This document shows positions 29,654 through 40,787 of a stretch of 64,000 bases of DNA, in pieces. A program made the position numbers and the translations under genes. Position 1 is the stretch's first letter; each line of letters starts with the position of its first letter. Source of the DNA: Desulfobulbaceae bacterium (GTDB lineage Bacteria; Desulfobacterota; Desulfobulbia; Desulfobulbales; Desulfocapsaceae); NCBI GenBank assembly GCA_009773475.1, contig WSXV01000008.1, positions 30,341-94,340 on the forward strand. The letters are read 5' to 3'. The notes beneath the pieces were generated by a model. It was not told the origin of the DNA. It saw nothing but the letters and a program-made list of their open reading frames with translations, and did no database searches.

Positions 29654-30349
29654 ATGGTTCGACTCTCAAGAATATCTCCAGCAGGTGTCCCTGTTCATAT
29701 CATTCAGCGCGGAAACAACCGCCAGGATTGCTTTATTTCCGACGAAGACCATGGGGCCTATGCTGGTTGGCTTAAAGAATATTCATTAAAGTGCGGCGTG
29801 GATATTCATGCCTGGGTAATGATGACCAACCATGTTCATTTGCTTTGTACTCCCCGCGTCGAGGGTGGTATAAGTAGAATGATGCAGGGGTTGGGGCGCA
29901 GATACGTCCAATATTTTAATTTTAAATATGGCCGCACCGGAACCTTATGGGAAGGCCGTTTTAAATCCTGCCTTATTCAGGAGGAACGATACCTGCTGGA
30001 AGTCTATAAATATATCGAACTCAATCCAGTTCGGGCAGAGATGGTTACAGACCCTGGGGCGTATCGGTGGTCAAGTTTTCAGGTAAATGGATTGGGCAAA
30101 GTCTCTGATTTATGCACGCCACATCAGGAGTACCTGTCGTTGGGGAAAAAGGCAGGTGATCGGCAGAAGAATTATCGCGAGTTCTTTGTTCAACACCTGG
30201 CGGGAGAGGTATTGGAGGAGATACGAACCGGTACTCATAAAGGAATGGCAGTGGGAGATGACAGCTTTAAAGAAGAATTAGGACTGCTCACCGGCAGACG
30301 CCTGAAACCGAAAAAAAGGGGACGGCCCGTAGGATGGCGAAAAGAATGA
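29654..30349 (+). mobile_element. REP-associated tyrosine transposase (Y1_Tnp/RAYT)
   Basis: GVPVHIIQRGNNRQDCF; AWVMMTNHVHLLCTP; GRTGTLWEGRFKSCLI; YIELNPVRAEMV. Confidence 0.95.
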
Positions 30350-30418
30350 AATTAATTTTATTCTACTCCTTTCTATTCTTACACAAGCCTGTTTAAACAA
30401 CATTTAGAGGTAAAATAC

Positions 30419-30724
30419 ATGAAAATCAATATCATCCTCAAGGGGCAAATTTTACCTGGAAAACAGGAAGAGATGCGTTCTATCGTGAGGAAGCTTCAGC
30501 AAGAATTTGTGCTTCAAGAAGACGGCTGCGAACAATATGAGTTTTACATTGACGGGGACTGTCTCGTAATGCTGGAACGCTGGGCAAGTCAGGCAGCGCT
30601 TGATTTACATACCCAAACAAAGCATTTCTCCGAATTTGTACCAAAGATGAGGGACTGTGTAGATGGCGGGTCGTTTTCCGTACAGATCATCAAGAGTTCC
30701 GATCTGTCGTTTGCAACGCTATAA
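30419..30724 (+). CDS. Antibiotic biosynthesis monooxygenase-like (ABM fold) protein
   Basis: ILKGQILPGKQEEMRSIVRKLQQE...GCEQYEFYIDGDCLVMLERWASQAALDLH. Confidence 0.8.
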   Translation: MKINIILKGQILPGKQEEMRSIVRKLQQEFVLQEDGCEQYEFYIDGDCLVMLERWASQAALDLHTQTKHFSEFVPKMRDCVDGGSFSVQIIKSSDLSFATL

Positions 30725-30792
30725 ATTTATTGCGGTGGCCGTCGGCAGCGTTCCTGCTCGCTTGCCTAACAATATCTCATAAAGGAATACGC

Positions 30793-31245
30793 ATGATTCT
30801 GGATTTACTCGAAAATGCACACCGTTATCTGGTCATAAACAAGGGCTTTGCGAAGGCAGTTGAGTTTCTCTTGCGTCCTGAGTTGAAGGAACTACCGGTG
30901 GGAAAATATGAGATAGATGGAGAACGCGTCTTTGCGATGGTATCCAAGGACATGGGTCTCAAAAAAGAGGACGCGTTCCTCGAAACACACGAGAAATTCA
31001 TCGATATCCAATTGGTTTTGTCAGGTACCGATGATATAGGCTGGAAGCCCAAATCATTATGCAACCAGCCATCCGGTGAATACGATCCTAACTCCGACTT
31101 ACAGTTCTTCACAGACACACCAAACACCTGGCTCTCAATCGAAAGTGGAGAGTTTGCCATCTTCTTCCCTGAAGATGCGCACATGCCAACGATTTCGTCT
31201 GGGCAGATTCATAAAATCGTGGTAAAGATCGCGGCGACAGAATAA
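30793..31245 (+). CDS. YhcH/YjgK/YiaL family protein
   Basis: MILDLLENAHRYLVINKGFAKAVEFL; FLETHEKFIDIQLVLSGTDDIGW; GEFAIFFPEDAHMP. Confidence 0.92.
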   Translation: MILDLLENAHRYLVINKGFAKAVEFLLRPELKELPVGKYEIDGERVFAMVSKDMGLKKEDAFLETHEKFIDIQLVLSGTDDIGWKPKSLCNQPSGEYDPNSDLQFFTDTPNTWLSIESGEFAIFFPEDAHMPTISSGQIHKIVVKIAATE

Positions 31246-31355
31246 GTGCCCATCAGTCAATAAACCGGACTGGAATCACCCACATTATTCCAGAGGCAGC
31301 TCAAGCGCCCCGGCCGTTTTTTTTCAAACGTTGGGGAATCATCGAAGTAATCAGA

Positions 31356-31841
31356 ATGACACACTATAAACTCGAGAAATATCTTTCCAACCTAGATCAT
31401 TTCAGTCAAGAACTGTCTCAGTTAGCTGCCACCATCAACAATGATCTTCCTATGTTTAGCCCACCAGATGAGCTCCACCAGCATGTCGTTGATATGCATC
31501 AACATATCTGTGTAATGACCACTGGAGTTAACTCTGCGGCCGACCAAATCCGAACCGCTTCAAAACAACCCGCCGCACAAAGCACTCAAGAGTTGGTTGC
31601 TAAAACATTTCTGGTGCAAAAAGAATTATGGCAAGAACTGTATGAGATGGCAGCTCCACTCAGGGGACATTTGGGGAAAATCCACGTTGGCTTGTTATTC
31701 ATATCAATTTCAGATGCCCTCAAGGCATCCCATGACACCTTGGAGAAAATGGGCCATCTCGGCAATGAGTACATACATTCCATGTCAGAACCGCAGGGGA
31801 CGAGCTGGTTTGCCAAGTTTTTCTCAAAAAAGAACTCTTAA
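31356..31841 (+). CDS. Hypothetical protein
   Basis: 161-aa ORF; no family recognised. Confidence 0.5.
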   Translation: MTHYKLEKYLSNLDHFSQELSQLAATINNDLPMFSPPDELHQHVVDMHQHICVMTTGVNSAADQIRTASKQPAAQSTQELVAKTFLVQKELWQELYEMAAPLRGHLGKIHVGLLFISISDALKASHDTLEKMGHLGNEYIHSMSEPQGTSWFAKFFSKKNS

Positions 31842-31953
31842 GAAATAAATGGAAACGGTTGTATTGAATCATTGCCAAACAAATCGCTAAAGCCGGTCCT
31901 CGCCTCTGCTGTCCACTCCAGCTTGGCTTTGCGTGAGGCATCAACCATAAAAA

Positions 31954-32235
31954 TTGCCCATGAGCCCAGTAAATCCATACGATAAAAGAGACACGCCTTG
32001 GTGGTATTTCTTTATTTCCAGTATCCTGCTTGCCTTAGCTGGTTATTCATATCACTATTTCACCGACTTTGAAGCAACTGGCGGCACTCGTAAAATAAAT
32101 TGGGTTGTCGCCATGGCCTATGATTATGGCGGGAAATGGACGGTCATTGGTTTTATTGTTTCGATGTCATTCTTTTGTATTTATCTTGGGTTCGAAGAAA
32201 TAAAAAGATGCCGTCAAGAGAAAGAAAAGACATGA
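31954..32235 (+). CDS. Hypothetical small membrane protein
   Basis: 93 aa with two predicted hydrophobic segments. Confidence 0.5.
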   Translation: MPMSPVNPYDKRDTPWWYFFISSILLALAGYSYHYFTDFEATGGTRKINWVVAMAYDYGGKWTVIGFIVSMSFFCIYLGFEEIKRCRQEKEKT

Positions 32236-32387
32236 CCACCACTGTGGCCTTCACCATCTGCCATCCCATCAACCTGATTGTCTGGAGATACCGATCTTTT
32301 CAGTAATTCCAGCGGAGTGGCCAGAGGTTACCGCTGCCTGATTCCTTGTCATTTACTCACTATCCTATACCCCACCAAAGGAACGAA

Positions 32388-32421
32388 AAAGGCCCTGTTT
32401 CTAACAAGAAACAGGGCCTTT
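32388..32421 (-). terminator. Intrinsic terminator of the Wood-Ljungdahl/Hdr operon
   Basis: 15-bp perfect stem AAAGGCCCTGTTTCT/AGAAACAGGGCCTTT with 4-nt loop; on the minus strand followed by TT(T)CG after an A/T-rich stem base. Confidence 0.85.
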
Positions 32422-32450
32422 CCCTTTACCAACAATAGCTCAACAAACTC

Positions 32451-33053
32451 TCAGCCTAGGGCCGTTGCCAGAGACTTCTCCATCTTCTCATTGACGATTT
32501 CGCTGATATGTTCATTGGTCCAGATAGCATCCTTGCGCACCGCCTTGGTGGCACTGCCAAAGGCAATCCTCACCTTTTGATCGGAGACGGCAGCCAGGGC
32601 CTTGTGAATCCTAGCGGTTAATTCTTCCTTGGACAGGCCCTCGGCCTGACCGATGGGGCCAAGTTCCTTGATCTGCTCGGTAAAGCGGGTAATCAACTGG
32701 ACAAAACGGGGTGCCTCGGCCGCCGACGCCCATTGCAGGGTATAGCGTTCCTCGCGGATACCGACATCCTTCAAGACCTTTTTGACCAGGGCATCCACTC
32801 CCATCGCGTCATAATTACCAACCTGGTAATGACATTCGCCCAGTTGTCAGCCGCCGCTGAAAATGCCATCCGCCCCTTCGGCTAGGCCGCGCAAGACGAA
32901 GGCCGGATCAATACGTCCGGTACACATCACTCGCACCGTCCGCATACTGGGCGGATATTGAAATCGTGAAATACCGGCTGCATCTGCCGCCGCATAACAA
33001 CACCAATTGCATAAGAAGCCAAGAATTTTTGGATTAAATTGCTGGTCGGACAT
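32451..33053 (-). CDS. mvhD: MvhD-like iron-sulfur protein, selenocysteine variant (in-frame TGA at 32847-32849)
   Basis: ORFs 32847..33053 and 32451..32804 are in the same frame; readthrough gives GADGIFSGGUQLGECHYQVGNYDAMGVDAL, matching ...VGGCHPGECHYQDGNYHAL of the Cys copy. Confidence 0.92.
32814..32830 (-). promoter_or_regulatory. bSECIS-like hairpin for mvhD
   Basis: Minus strand ATTACC-AGGTT-GGTAAT, loop about 22 nt after the TGA, loop contains GGT. Confidence 0.75.
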
Positions 33054-33191
33054 ACAACATTCTCCTTAAAAATATATACTCTCCTGACTATCCACCGGCT
33101 GCAGGATTTTTTTAACACATTGCAGAATTTATTTGTGATTGAAAGAACTTACAGGCATCATCCGTCCTCATAAGCCCGTTAAATTTTCTAT

Positions 33192-36100
33192 TCAGGCCTC
33201 TACCGTTTGAGCCCTGTCACCGAAGGCCTCAATCTGTGAATTGATCTGCTCATTGGTAAACCCGCCCATGGAAATGGCAAAGGTCGGGCAATGGGCAGCG
33301 CAGATCCCGCAGGCCTTGCACGAGGCGGAGATGGTCTCAGCTTTGCGTTTGCCGTCCACCTTCTGCATGACAATGGCGCCATAGGGGCAGAGACTGACAC
33401 ACAGCCCACAGCCGATGCACTTGTCCTGCTCGACGCTGGAGACAATGGGATCCACCTTCACGTAACCCTTGACCAATGGGATTGCCGCCTTGGCCGCGGC
33501 GGCCTGGGCCTGGACGATGGTCTCATCCACCGGCTTGGGGCCATGGGCCAGTCCGCACACATAGACACCGGACACCGCCATCTCCACCGGACGCAATTTG
33601 ACATGGGCCTCAAGGAAGAAGCTGTTGGCCGTCACCGGCAATTTCAGCAGCTTGGACAGGGTGTCGGTATCATCGGGCACAATACCCACCGAAAGGGCAA
33701 CCAGATCGGGACTGACGATCACCTCTTCCTGCATGATCGAATCAAAGAATCGCACCTGTACCTTTGCCCCCTTTTCCGTGACCTCCGGCTTGCGATCGAC
33801 CTCATAGGGGATAAAGACCACCCCCATCTTGCGGGCCTCGAGATAGGCGTCTTCAGCAAAGCCATAGGCACGCATATCCCGATAGAGGACAATAATCTGG
33901 GAGTCAGGGTTAATCTCTTTGATCTTCAGGATATTTTTCAGGGCATGATTACAGCAGACTTTGGAACAGTACTGCAGGTCATCGCCCCGGGACCCGGCGC
34001 ACTGGATCATCAGCACAGAGCCGGGAGCCCGGTTTTTCGCCTTGCTCGCCAATTGTTTTTCCAGCTCCTGCTGGGTGACCACTTTCTTGGACTTTCCAAG
34101 CAGATACTTCTCGGGCCGATGCTCACGACCGCCGGTGGCGACAATAATCACTCCATGATCCACGGTCTGCTCAACCTTGTCCGGCCCCTTGCCACTGGCG
34201 ATCACCGAGGAAAAATTGCCGATAAATCCGGCGGTCTGGGCCAGCTCAGCATTACAGACAAGCTCGATGTGTTGTGATGACCGCACCTTCGCCACCAGGT
34301 CCTGCAAATGGGCCTGCACCGCGTCGCCAGCCAGGGTGTGATGGAGGTGGCGCAGATTGCCGCCGATGGTATCCCCCTTCTCAATGAGGACCGAATCAAA
34401 TCCTTGATCGGCAAGGTTCAGGGCGGCGGTCATACCCGCCACTCCCGCCCCGATAACCAGGGCCCTCGGCGTTACCGGCACCGTCTGCTCGGGCAGGGGC
34501 TGAATATGCCTGGCCTTGCAAACGGCCATGCGCACCAGATCCTTGGACTTGAGGGTGGCAAGCTCCGGCTCACCGGCATGCACCCAAGAACACTGATCGC
34601 GAATATTGACCATCTCAAAGAGGTTCCGGTTCAAACCGGCGTCGCGCAAGGTCTCCTGAAACAGGGGCTCATGGGTACGCGGTGAACAGGCGGCAATGAC
34701 CACCCGGTTCAGTTTATGCTCCTTGATCTTTTTCTTGATCACCTCCTGCGCATCCTGGGAACAAGAGTAGAGGTTTTCGGTGAAATAGCTGACATTCTTC
34801 ATATCCCCGGCATACTTGGCCACCTGGGCCACATTCACCACCGAGCTGATATTGATGCCGCAATGGCAGACAAAGACCCCGATGCGGGGTTCTTCTTCGA
34901 CACCGACCTGTTGCTCCTCAGGATAGCTAAGAACTTCCACCCCTTTGCCCCGCACTGATCTCATCGCAGCGGCGGCCAGAGAGGCCGCAGCCGATGACTG
35001 GGTCACTGATTCAGGAATATCCTTAGGCCCCTGAAAGGCGCCGGCCACCACAATCCCCGGCTGACTGGTCTGCAGCGGGTTGAAGCTGCCGGTGGCACAG
35101 AAGTCATACCTATTGAGTTCAACTTTGGTGATATCAGCTATCTTGCGGGCGTCTTTAGGCGACTCCAGACCCACGGAGAGCACCACCAGGTCAAAGGGCT
35201 CAAATTTGTGCTGACCATCCAGGGTGGCATAGGTCAACTGCAGACGGTTCTGCCAGGGAGTCACGTCCGCCACCTTGGCCCGGACAAACTTGATGCCAAT
35301 GGCCTCGGCGCGTTCGCGGGCAGCATCAAAGTCCTTGCCCTGGGTGCGGATATCCATGTAATAGATGGTAATATCCACCTCGGGATCATGCTCCTTGGTC
35401 ACCAGCGCCTCTTTGATAGCGTACATGCAGCACACCGAGGAACAATAGCCGTTATCACAGCCGATATCACGGGAGCCCACACACTGGAGAAAGGCTATCC
35501 GTTTGGGATGGCGACCATCGGAGAAGCACTTTATCTCGCCCTGAAACGGGCCGGAGGCAGTGGTCATCCGCTCGAACTCAAAGGCGGTGACCACATCCGG
35601 ATGCTTGCCGTAGCTGAACTTGGCCAGGGTCTTGGAATCAATCTTGCCGAAACCGGGAGAAAGGATCACCGCTCCGACATTGAGGATGCGCTCTTCCGGC
35701 TTCTGGTGAAAATTGATGGCGTGACTCTGACAGACCGGGACACAGATCTGACAGGTGCCATGCTCCAGAAACAGGCAGGAGGATGGATCGATATAATAGG
35801 TGGCGGGCACCGCCTGGGCATAATCGATGTGAATGGGCCTGGTGATGGCCAGGCCCTCATTGTACGGATCCACATGATGGCGCGGGCAGTATTGCGTACA
35901 GAGCCCGCAGGCGGTACAGGCATCGGCATCGATATAGCGGGGCCGAAGATTCACCGTGGCCGTGAAATTTCCTGGAGTTCCATTCAATGCCAGCAGATCG
36001 GCATTGGTGAGCATTTCAATATTGGGAGACCGACCGGCCTCTACCAGTTTTGGTGCCAGGATTCAGAGCGCACAGTCATTGGTTGGAAAGGTCTTGTCAA

Positions 36101-36251
36101 GCTGAGCCATTACCCCGCCCACCGCCGGTGACTTTTCCACCAGATAGACGTAAAAACCAAGCTCAGTCAGATCCAGGGCGGCCTGAATCCCGGCGATACC
36201 GCCGCCGAGAATCATCACCGCCCCTTCCCTCTGATGTATTGCTTTACCCAT
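33192..36251 (-). CDS. hdrA: HdrA-like protein (long form, two FAD modules), selenocysteine variant (in-frame TGA at 36063-36065)
   Basis: ORFs 36063..36251 and 33192..36014 are in the same frame; readthrough gives [45 protein letters not shown] versus [20 protein letters not shown] in the Cys copy. Confidence 0.93.
36026..36041 (-). promoter_or_regulatory. bSECIS-like hairpin for hdrA
   Basis: Minus strand GAGGCC-GGTC-GGTCTC, loop about 27 nt after the TGA. Confidence 0.7.
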
Positions 36252-36425
36252 AATATTTTAACTCCTGAAAAAGATCGTGGGGGTACTGCTCTCATAAAGA
36301 CTTACGAAAGGGGACCCGCGGAGAAACCTTCTAATCGTTCAGCCCAATTTCCTTGGGGACCGCTTCCACCGATCCGGACTGGCCGCCGGCAATGTTTCTT
36401 TTATAGCGTCATGAACCCTTTGACG

Positions 36426-39400
36426 CTATTGCACTTTTTCGACCTTAATGGCGCAGATTTTATACTGCGGGCTGCGTGACAACCGGTCAAGGCTGTTCAA
36501 GGTCAGATTATTCACCGGGACTTCGGCAAAGTGATAGGGAATGGCAATGGTTCCCACTTGCGAACGATCGGTAATAAGGGTTCGCAAATGCACCGATCCC
36601 CGCCGTGAACTGACCTTGATTTCATCCAGATCGACGATACCGAAGCGCTTTGCGTCCTCTGGATTGATCTCGGCAAAGGCCTCGGGGCACAACGCCTCTA
36701 TCTCCTTGGTCTTACGGGTCATAGAACCAAAGTTGTACTGCGCTCTCTCACGGATGGTGGTCAGGATCAAGGGATACTCGGCATCGGGCAGCTCAGTGGG
36801 CGGGGTGAAATCCTCGGGAATAAACAGTCCCTTCCCCTGAGTGAACTTGCCCACATGGAGCACCGGAGTCCCGGGATGATCAAGACTTGGCACCGGCCAT
36901 TGCAGGCCAACCTTGTCGATACGCTGATAGGTAATCCCAGCATATTGAGGCATAAGCTGAGTTACTTCGTTAAAGATCTCTTCCGGATCGGCATAGTCCA
37001 TCTCATAGCCCATGCGGGAGGACAGCTCGCAGAAGATCTGCCAGTCGGCCTTGGCCTCACCGGGTGGCTCAACGGCCTTGCGGACCCTCTGCACCCGACG
37101 TTCGGTGCAGGTAAAGGTTCCGTCTTTCTCGGCGTAACAAGCGGCAGGAAAGACGATATCAGCCATCTTGGCGGTCTCGGTGAGAAAGATATCCTGAACA
37201 ATGAGAAAATCGAGCTTTTCCAGGGCTGCCACGGCGTGCAGGGCATTGGGATCGGCCAGGACCGGGTCCTCCCCTACGATATAAAGACCCTTGATATCAT
37301 CCGTGAGAATCGCGTCCCAAACCTCGGTGGCCGCTTTGCCTTTACGGCGGGGAAGCTTCACCTCCCACATCTTTTCATACCGATCAAAGGCGTCATTGTT
37401 GTTCAGCCCGCTATACCCGGGCAGGGTGTTGAACAAGGCCCCCATATCGCAGGCCCCCTGCACATTGTTCTGGCCGCGCAGGGGATTCACCCCGCCCCCC
37501 GCCATTCCCAGTTTGCCGCAGAGCATTGCCAGATTGGCGATGGACTTGACGTTATCGGTTCCTGAGGCGTGATGGGCAAGCCCCATCCCGTAGTAAATGG
37601 CACATCTCTGGCCGGGTGAGGCATAGAGACGGGCAGCCTCGCGGAGCTGGGACTCAGGGATTCCTGTGATCTGCTCAACATAGGCAGGGGTATATTTGGC
37701 GGTTACAATCTCCAGCTCCTCAAAGTTCTCGGTCCGTTCTTCAACAAAGGTCCTGTCCCAGAGATCCTCCTCGAGGATCACATGCACCATGCCGTTGAGC
37801 AAGGCCACATCGCTGCCGGGATTGGGTTGCAACCAGAGGTCGGCCTCGTCTGCAAAGCCGGTGCGCCGGGGATCAATCACCAGCAATTGCGCACCGTTGT
37901 TCTTGGCCTGATGAATCCGCAGACCGATGGTGGGATGACTGGTGTCGGCATTGGAGCCGATCAGCATGATCACATCAGATTCCTGCACATCCGCAATCGA
38001 GTTGGTCATTGCGCCGCTACCGAATGAAAGGGCCAGACTGGCCACAGTGGGAGCGTGTCAGAGACGGGCGCAATGGTCGATATTATTGGTGCCGATGGAG
38101 GTGCGCATAAACTTCTGCATGAGGAAATTCTCCTCATTGGTGGCCCGGGCGCAACTGAATCCGGCGATGGAATCCGGCCCATACATGGCCTTTATGTCGA
38201 AAAGCTTCTTGGCTGTGAAGTCCAGCGCCTCATCCCAACTGGTCTCAACCAGCATGCCGTTCTTCCGAATCAAGGGCTTGGTGAGCCGCTCTTTATGCTG
38301 GATAAACTCATGGGCAAAACGTCCTTTAACACACAAGGCGCCATAGTTGGGGGCCTGCTCCGGATCAGCGGTCAACTCAATAATCGTGGCACCCTTCACC
38401 CGGAGGATAATCTGACAGCCGGCACCACAATAGGGACAGGTGGTGCGGACCTCCCGCACCGGTTCGTTGTGGATGGGGATGATCTGGGCCTTTTTGTTCA
38501 AGGCCCCGGTGGAGCAGTTATCGACGCACTTGCCGCAGGAGACGCAGTTCTCATTGAAGTGCAGGAACAAGCCCACCGGCCGTTCCTTGTCATCAAAGCT
38601 GGTGGCACCAAGTTCGATGGCCTCATATTCACAGACCCGCTCACAACGGCCGCAGAAGATACATTTATTTTTATCAACAATGATAACAGGATGGGAATAA
38701 TCCTTGGCATACACCGGCTTGGTTCCCATACCTGTCTTGTTGATGTTCAAATTATACTGAATGGCCAGATCCTTTAATTGACAGCGGTCATAGGCGGTAC
38801 ACCCGCATGACAGGCATCTTTCCGCCTCTTTCCTGGCCATTTTTTCGGTGAATCCGAGCTTCACCTCATCAAAATCCTGACTGCATATTTCAGGCGGCCG
38901 GGTGGGCATCTTTTCCCGCAGCTTGAGATGAATGCCGTCAAAGTTTTTCAGATCAACATCATCAAAGCCCTTGCCACGGGTAAAGTTAAACCGGCTCTCC
39001 GCCTCTTCCTTTTCCCCTCCCATGACATAGGCATGGATATTATCTGCGGCTCGACGGGCGGAAACCACCGCCTGGATAACCGATCTCGGCCCACTGACCG
39101 CATCTCCACCGGCAAACACGCCCTCAATATTGGTTTGCGAAGAGCGCACATTGGCCTCAATGGTCTTATTAGCGGTGATGGCGATGGATTTTTCCAGGGG
39201 TCCACCATTAAATTTTTCACCCACCGTGGTCTGACCAAGGGAGGTGACAATGGAGTCCACCGGCAGGGTATTCACTGAACCGGGAATGGGCTCCGGATGT
39301 CTCACCCCTTTGGCATCCGGCTCACCCAGTTTCATCCGGATAAGTTCCAGCTTGAGCCTGGCGCCCTGGTCTGCGGCCTCACAGATCTCCACCGGGGAGG

Positions 39401-40547
39401 CCATAAGCAGAAACTGCACCCCTTCCTTTTCCGCCTCGCGGATATTACGCTGATGGGCCGGCATTTCCACCCGGGAGCGGGGATAAATAACCGTCACCTC
39501 GGCCACTCCCTGCCTGATCAGGGTGCGCGCCACCTCCATGGCGATATTGTTGCCGCCGATAACCGCAGCCCGGCGGCCCATGTCCGGCCGTTTTCCTTCC
39601 GCCATGCGATGCAGATATTGCATCGCCGTGTGGGTGTAGGGGTTGATCGTTCCCGGCACCTCAAGAGGGACATCAACTCCGGCCCCGGTGGCGATATAAA
39701 TAGCGGCAAAGCCCTGATCCTTCAGGGATTGCAGGGTGAAATTCTTTCCCCACTTCTGACTGAGCTTCACCGAAACGCCCTGACGGAGAATGGTGTTGAT
39801 CTCGTAGTTCAACACCTCCCTGGGGATGCGATATTCGAGAAAACCGTAGCGCAGGGCCCCGCCCAGCATGGGCGCTGCCTCAAAAATGGTAACGTCATGC
39901 CCTTTGATGGTGAGGAAATGGGCGGCAGTCAGTCCGGAGGGACCGCCGCCGATGACCGCGATCCTTTTCCCGGTGGGCGCCTCTTTTTGAATTTCCAGAT
40001 CAATCTCATGGTTCATGCACCAGTCAGCGACAAAACGCTTCAGATGATTAATGGAGACCGGATCATCCACCAAAATTCGCCGACAACGGGTTTCACAAAA
40101 ACGAGGACAGACCCGCCCCACGGAAAAAGGCAGCGGATTCCGCTCCATGACCAGGCGCAGGGCCTCTTCATACTGACCCTTGGCCACATGGGCGATATAA
40201 CCCTGAACATTGATCTGTCCGGGACAGGTAAGAGTACACGGGGCCTTGCAGTCACCAAAATGGGTCTCGGCAAGAATCGACAGACGCTCGATGCGATGGG
40301 CCACCACCTTCTCAGATTCCGTGGATATCACCATCCCGTCCCTGGCCAGACCAACACAGGCCCGGACCAGCTGCTCCTGCCCTTCGATCTCCACCATACA
40401 CATCAGGCACGGAGTATCGGCAGGCTTCCCCGGCACATAACACAAAGTGGGGATATGGATATCCGATCGTCTGGAAAGCTCCAGGATGGTAAGACCGGCC
40501 TCCGCTACGATTTCGGCGCCATTAATGGTCAAGGTTAGCATTGTCAT
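36426..40547 (-). CDS. fdhA: Cytoplasmic formate dehydrogenase catalytic subunit fused to N-terminal 2Fe-2S and GltD-like FAD/NAD(P) modules, selenocysteine variant (in-frame TGA at 38058-38060)
   Basis: ORFs 38058..40547 and 36426..38045 are in the same frame; readthrough gives [29 protein letters not shown], a canonical FDH active-site motif; N-terminus has CLMCMVEIEGQEQLVRAC, then IAVIGGGPSGLTAAHFL and VIGGNNIAMEVARTL. Confidence 0.94.
38031..38043 (-). promoter_or_regulatory. bSECIS-like hairpin for fdhA
   Basis: Minus strand GGCCA-GTC-TGGCC, loop about 20 nt after the TGA. Confidence 0.7.
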
Positions 40548-40731
40548 GCTCAGATTTTTGTGGGAAGAGTTATTCTTATCCAGCCTGAACAGGAGTTATC
40601 ACCGGGTACACATCCGTTCTCCTGATCTCCACAAGCCTATCAATCTGGAACCGCCCGGGCGTGTTAAGCCTGAGGAATTTTTTATATTGCTGTTTCTGAA
40701 AGTCCCGCCTGAGCCTGCAAAGCACCAAGAC

Positions 40732-40753
40732 AAAAAATGGACTTCCATTTTTT
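40732..40753 (-). terminator. Terminator-like palindrome between acsC and fdhA
   Basis: AAAAAATGG-ACTT-CCATTTTTT, 9-bp stem ending in a T-run on either strand. Confidence 0.45.
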
Positions 40754-40787
40754 ACATGGCGGATCGAGATGGATCAGCCATGCAGGT

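Noticed and set aside
36015-38060. Broken hdrA, fdhA and mvhD as pseudogenes or sequencing frameshifts
   Set aside because: Each pair of ORFs is in the same frame, interrupted only by one TGA at a family-known Sec site with a downstream hairpin; conservation continues on both sides.
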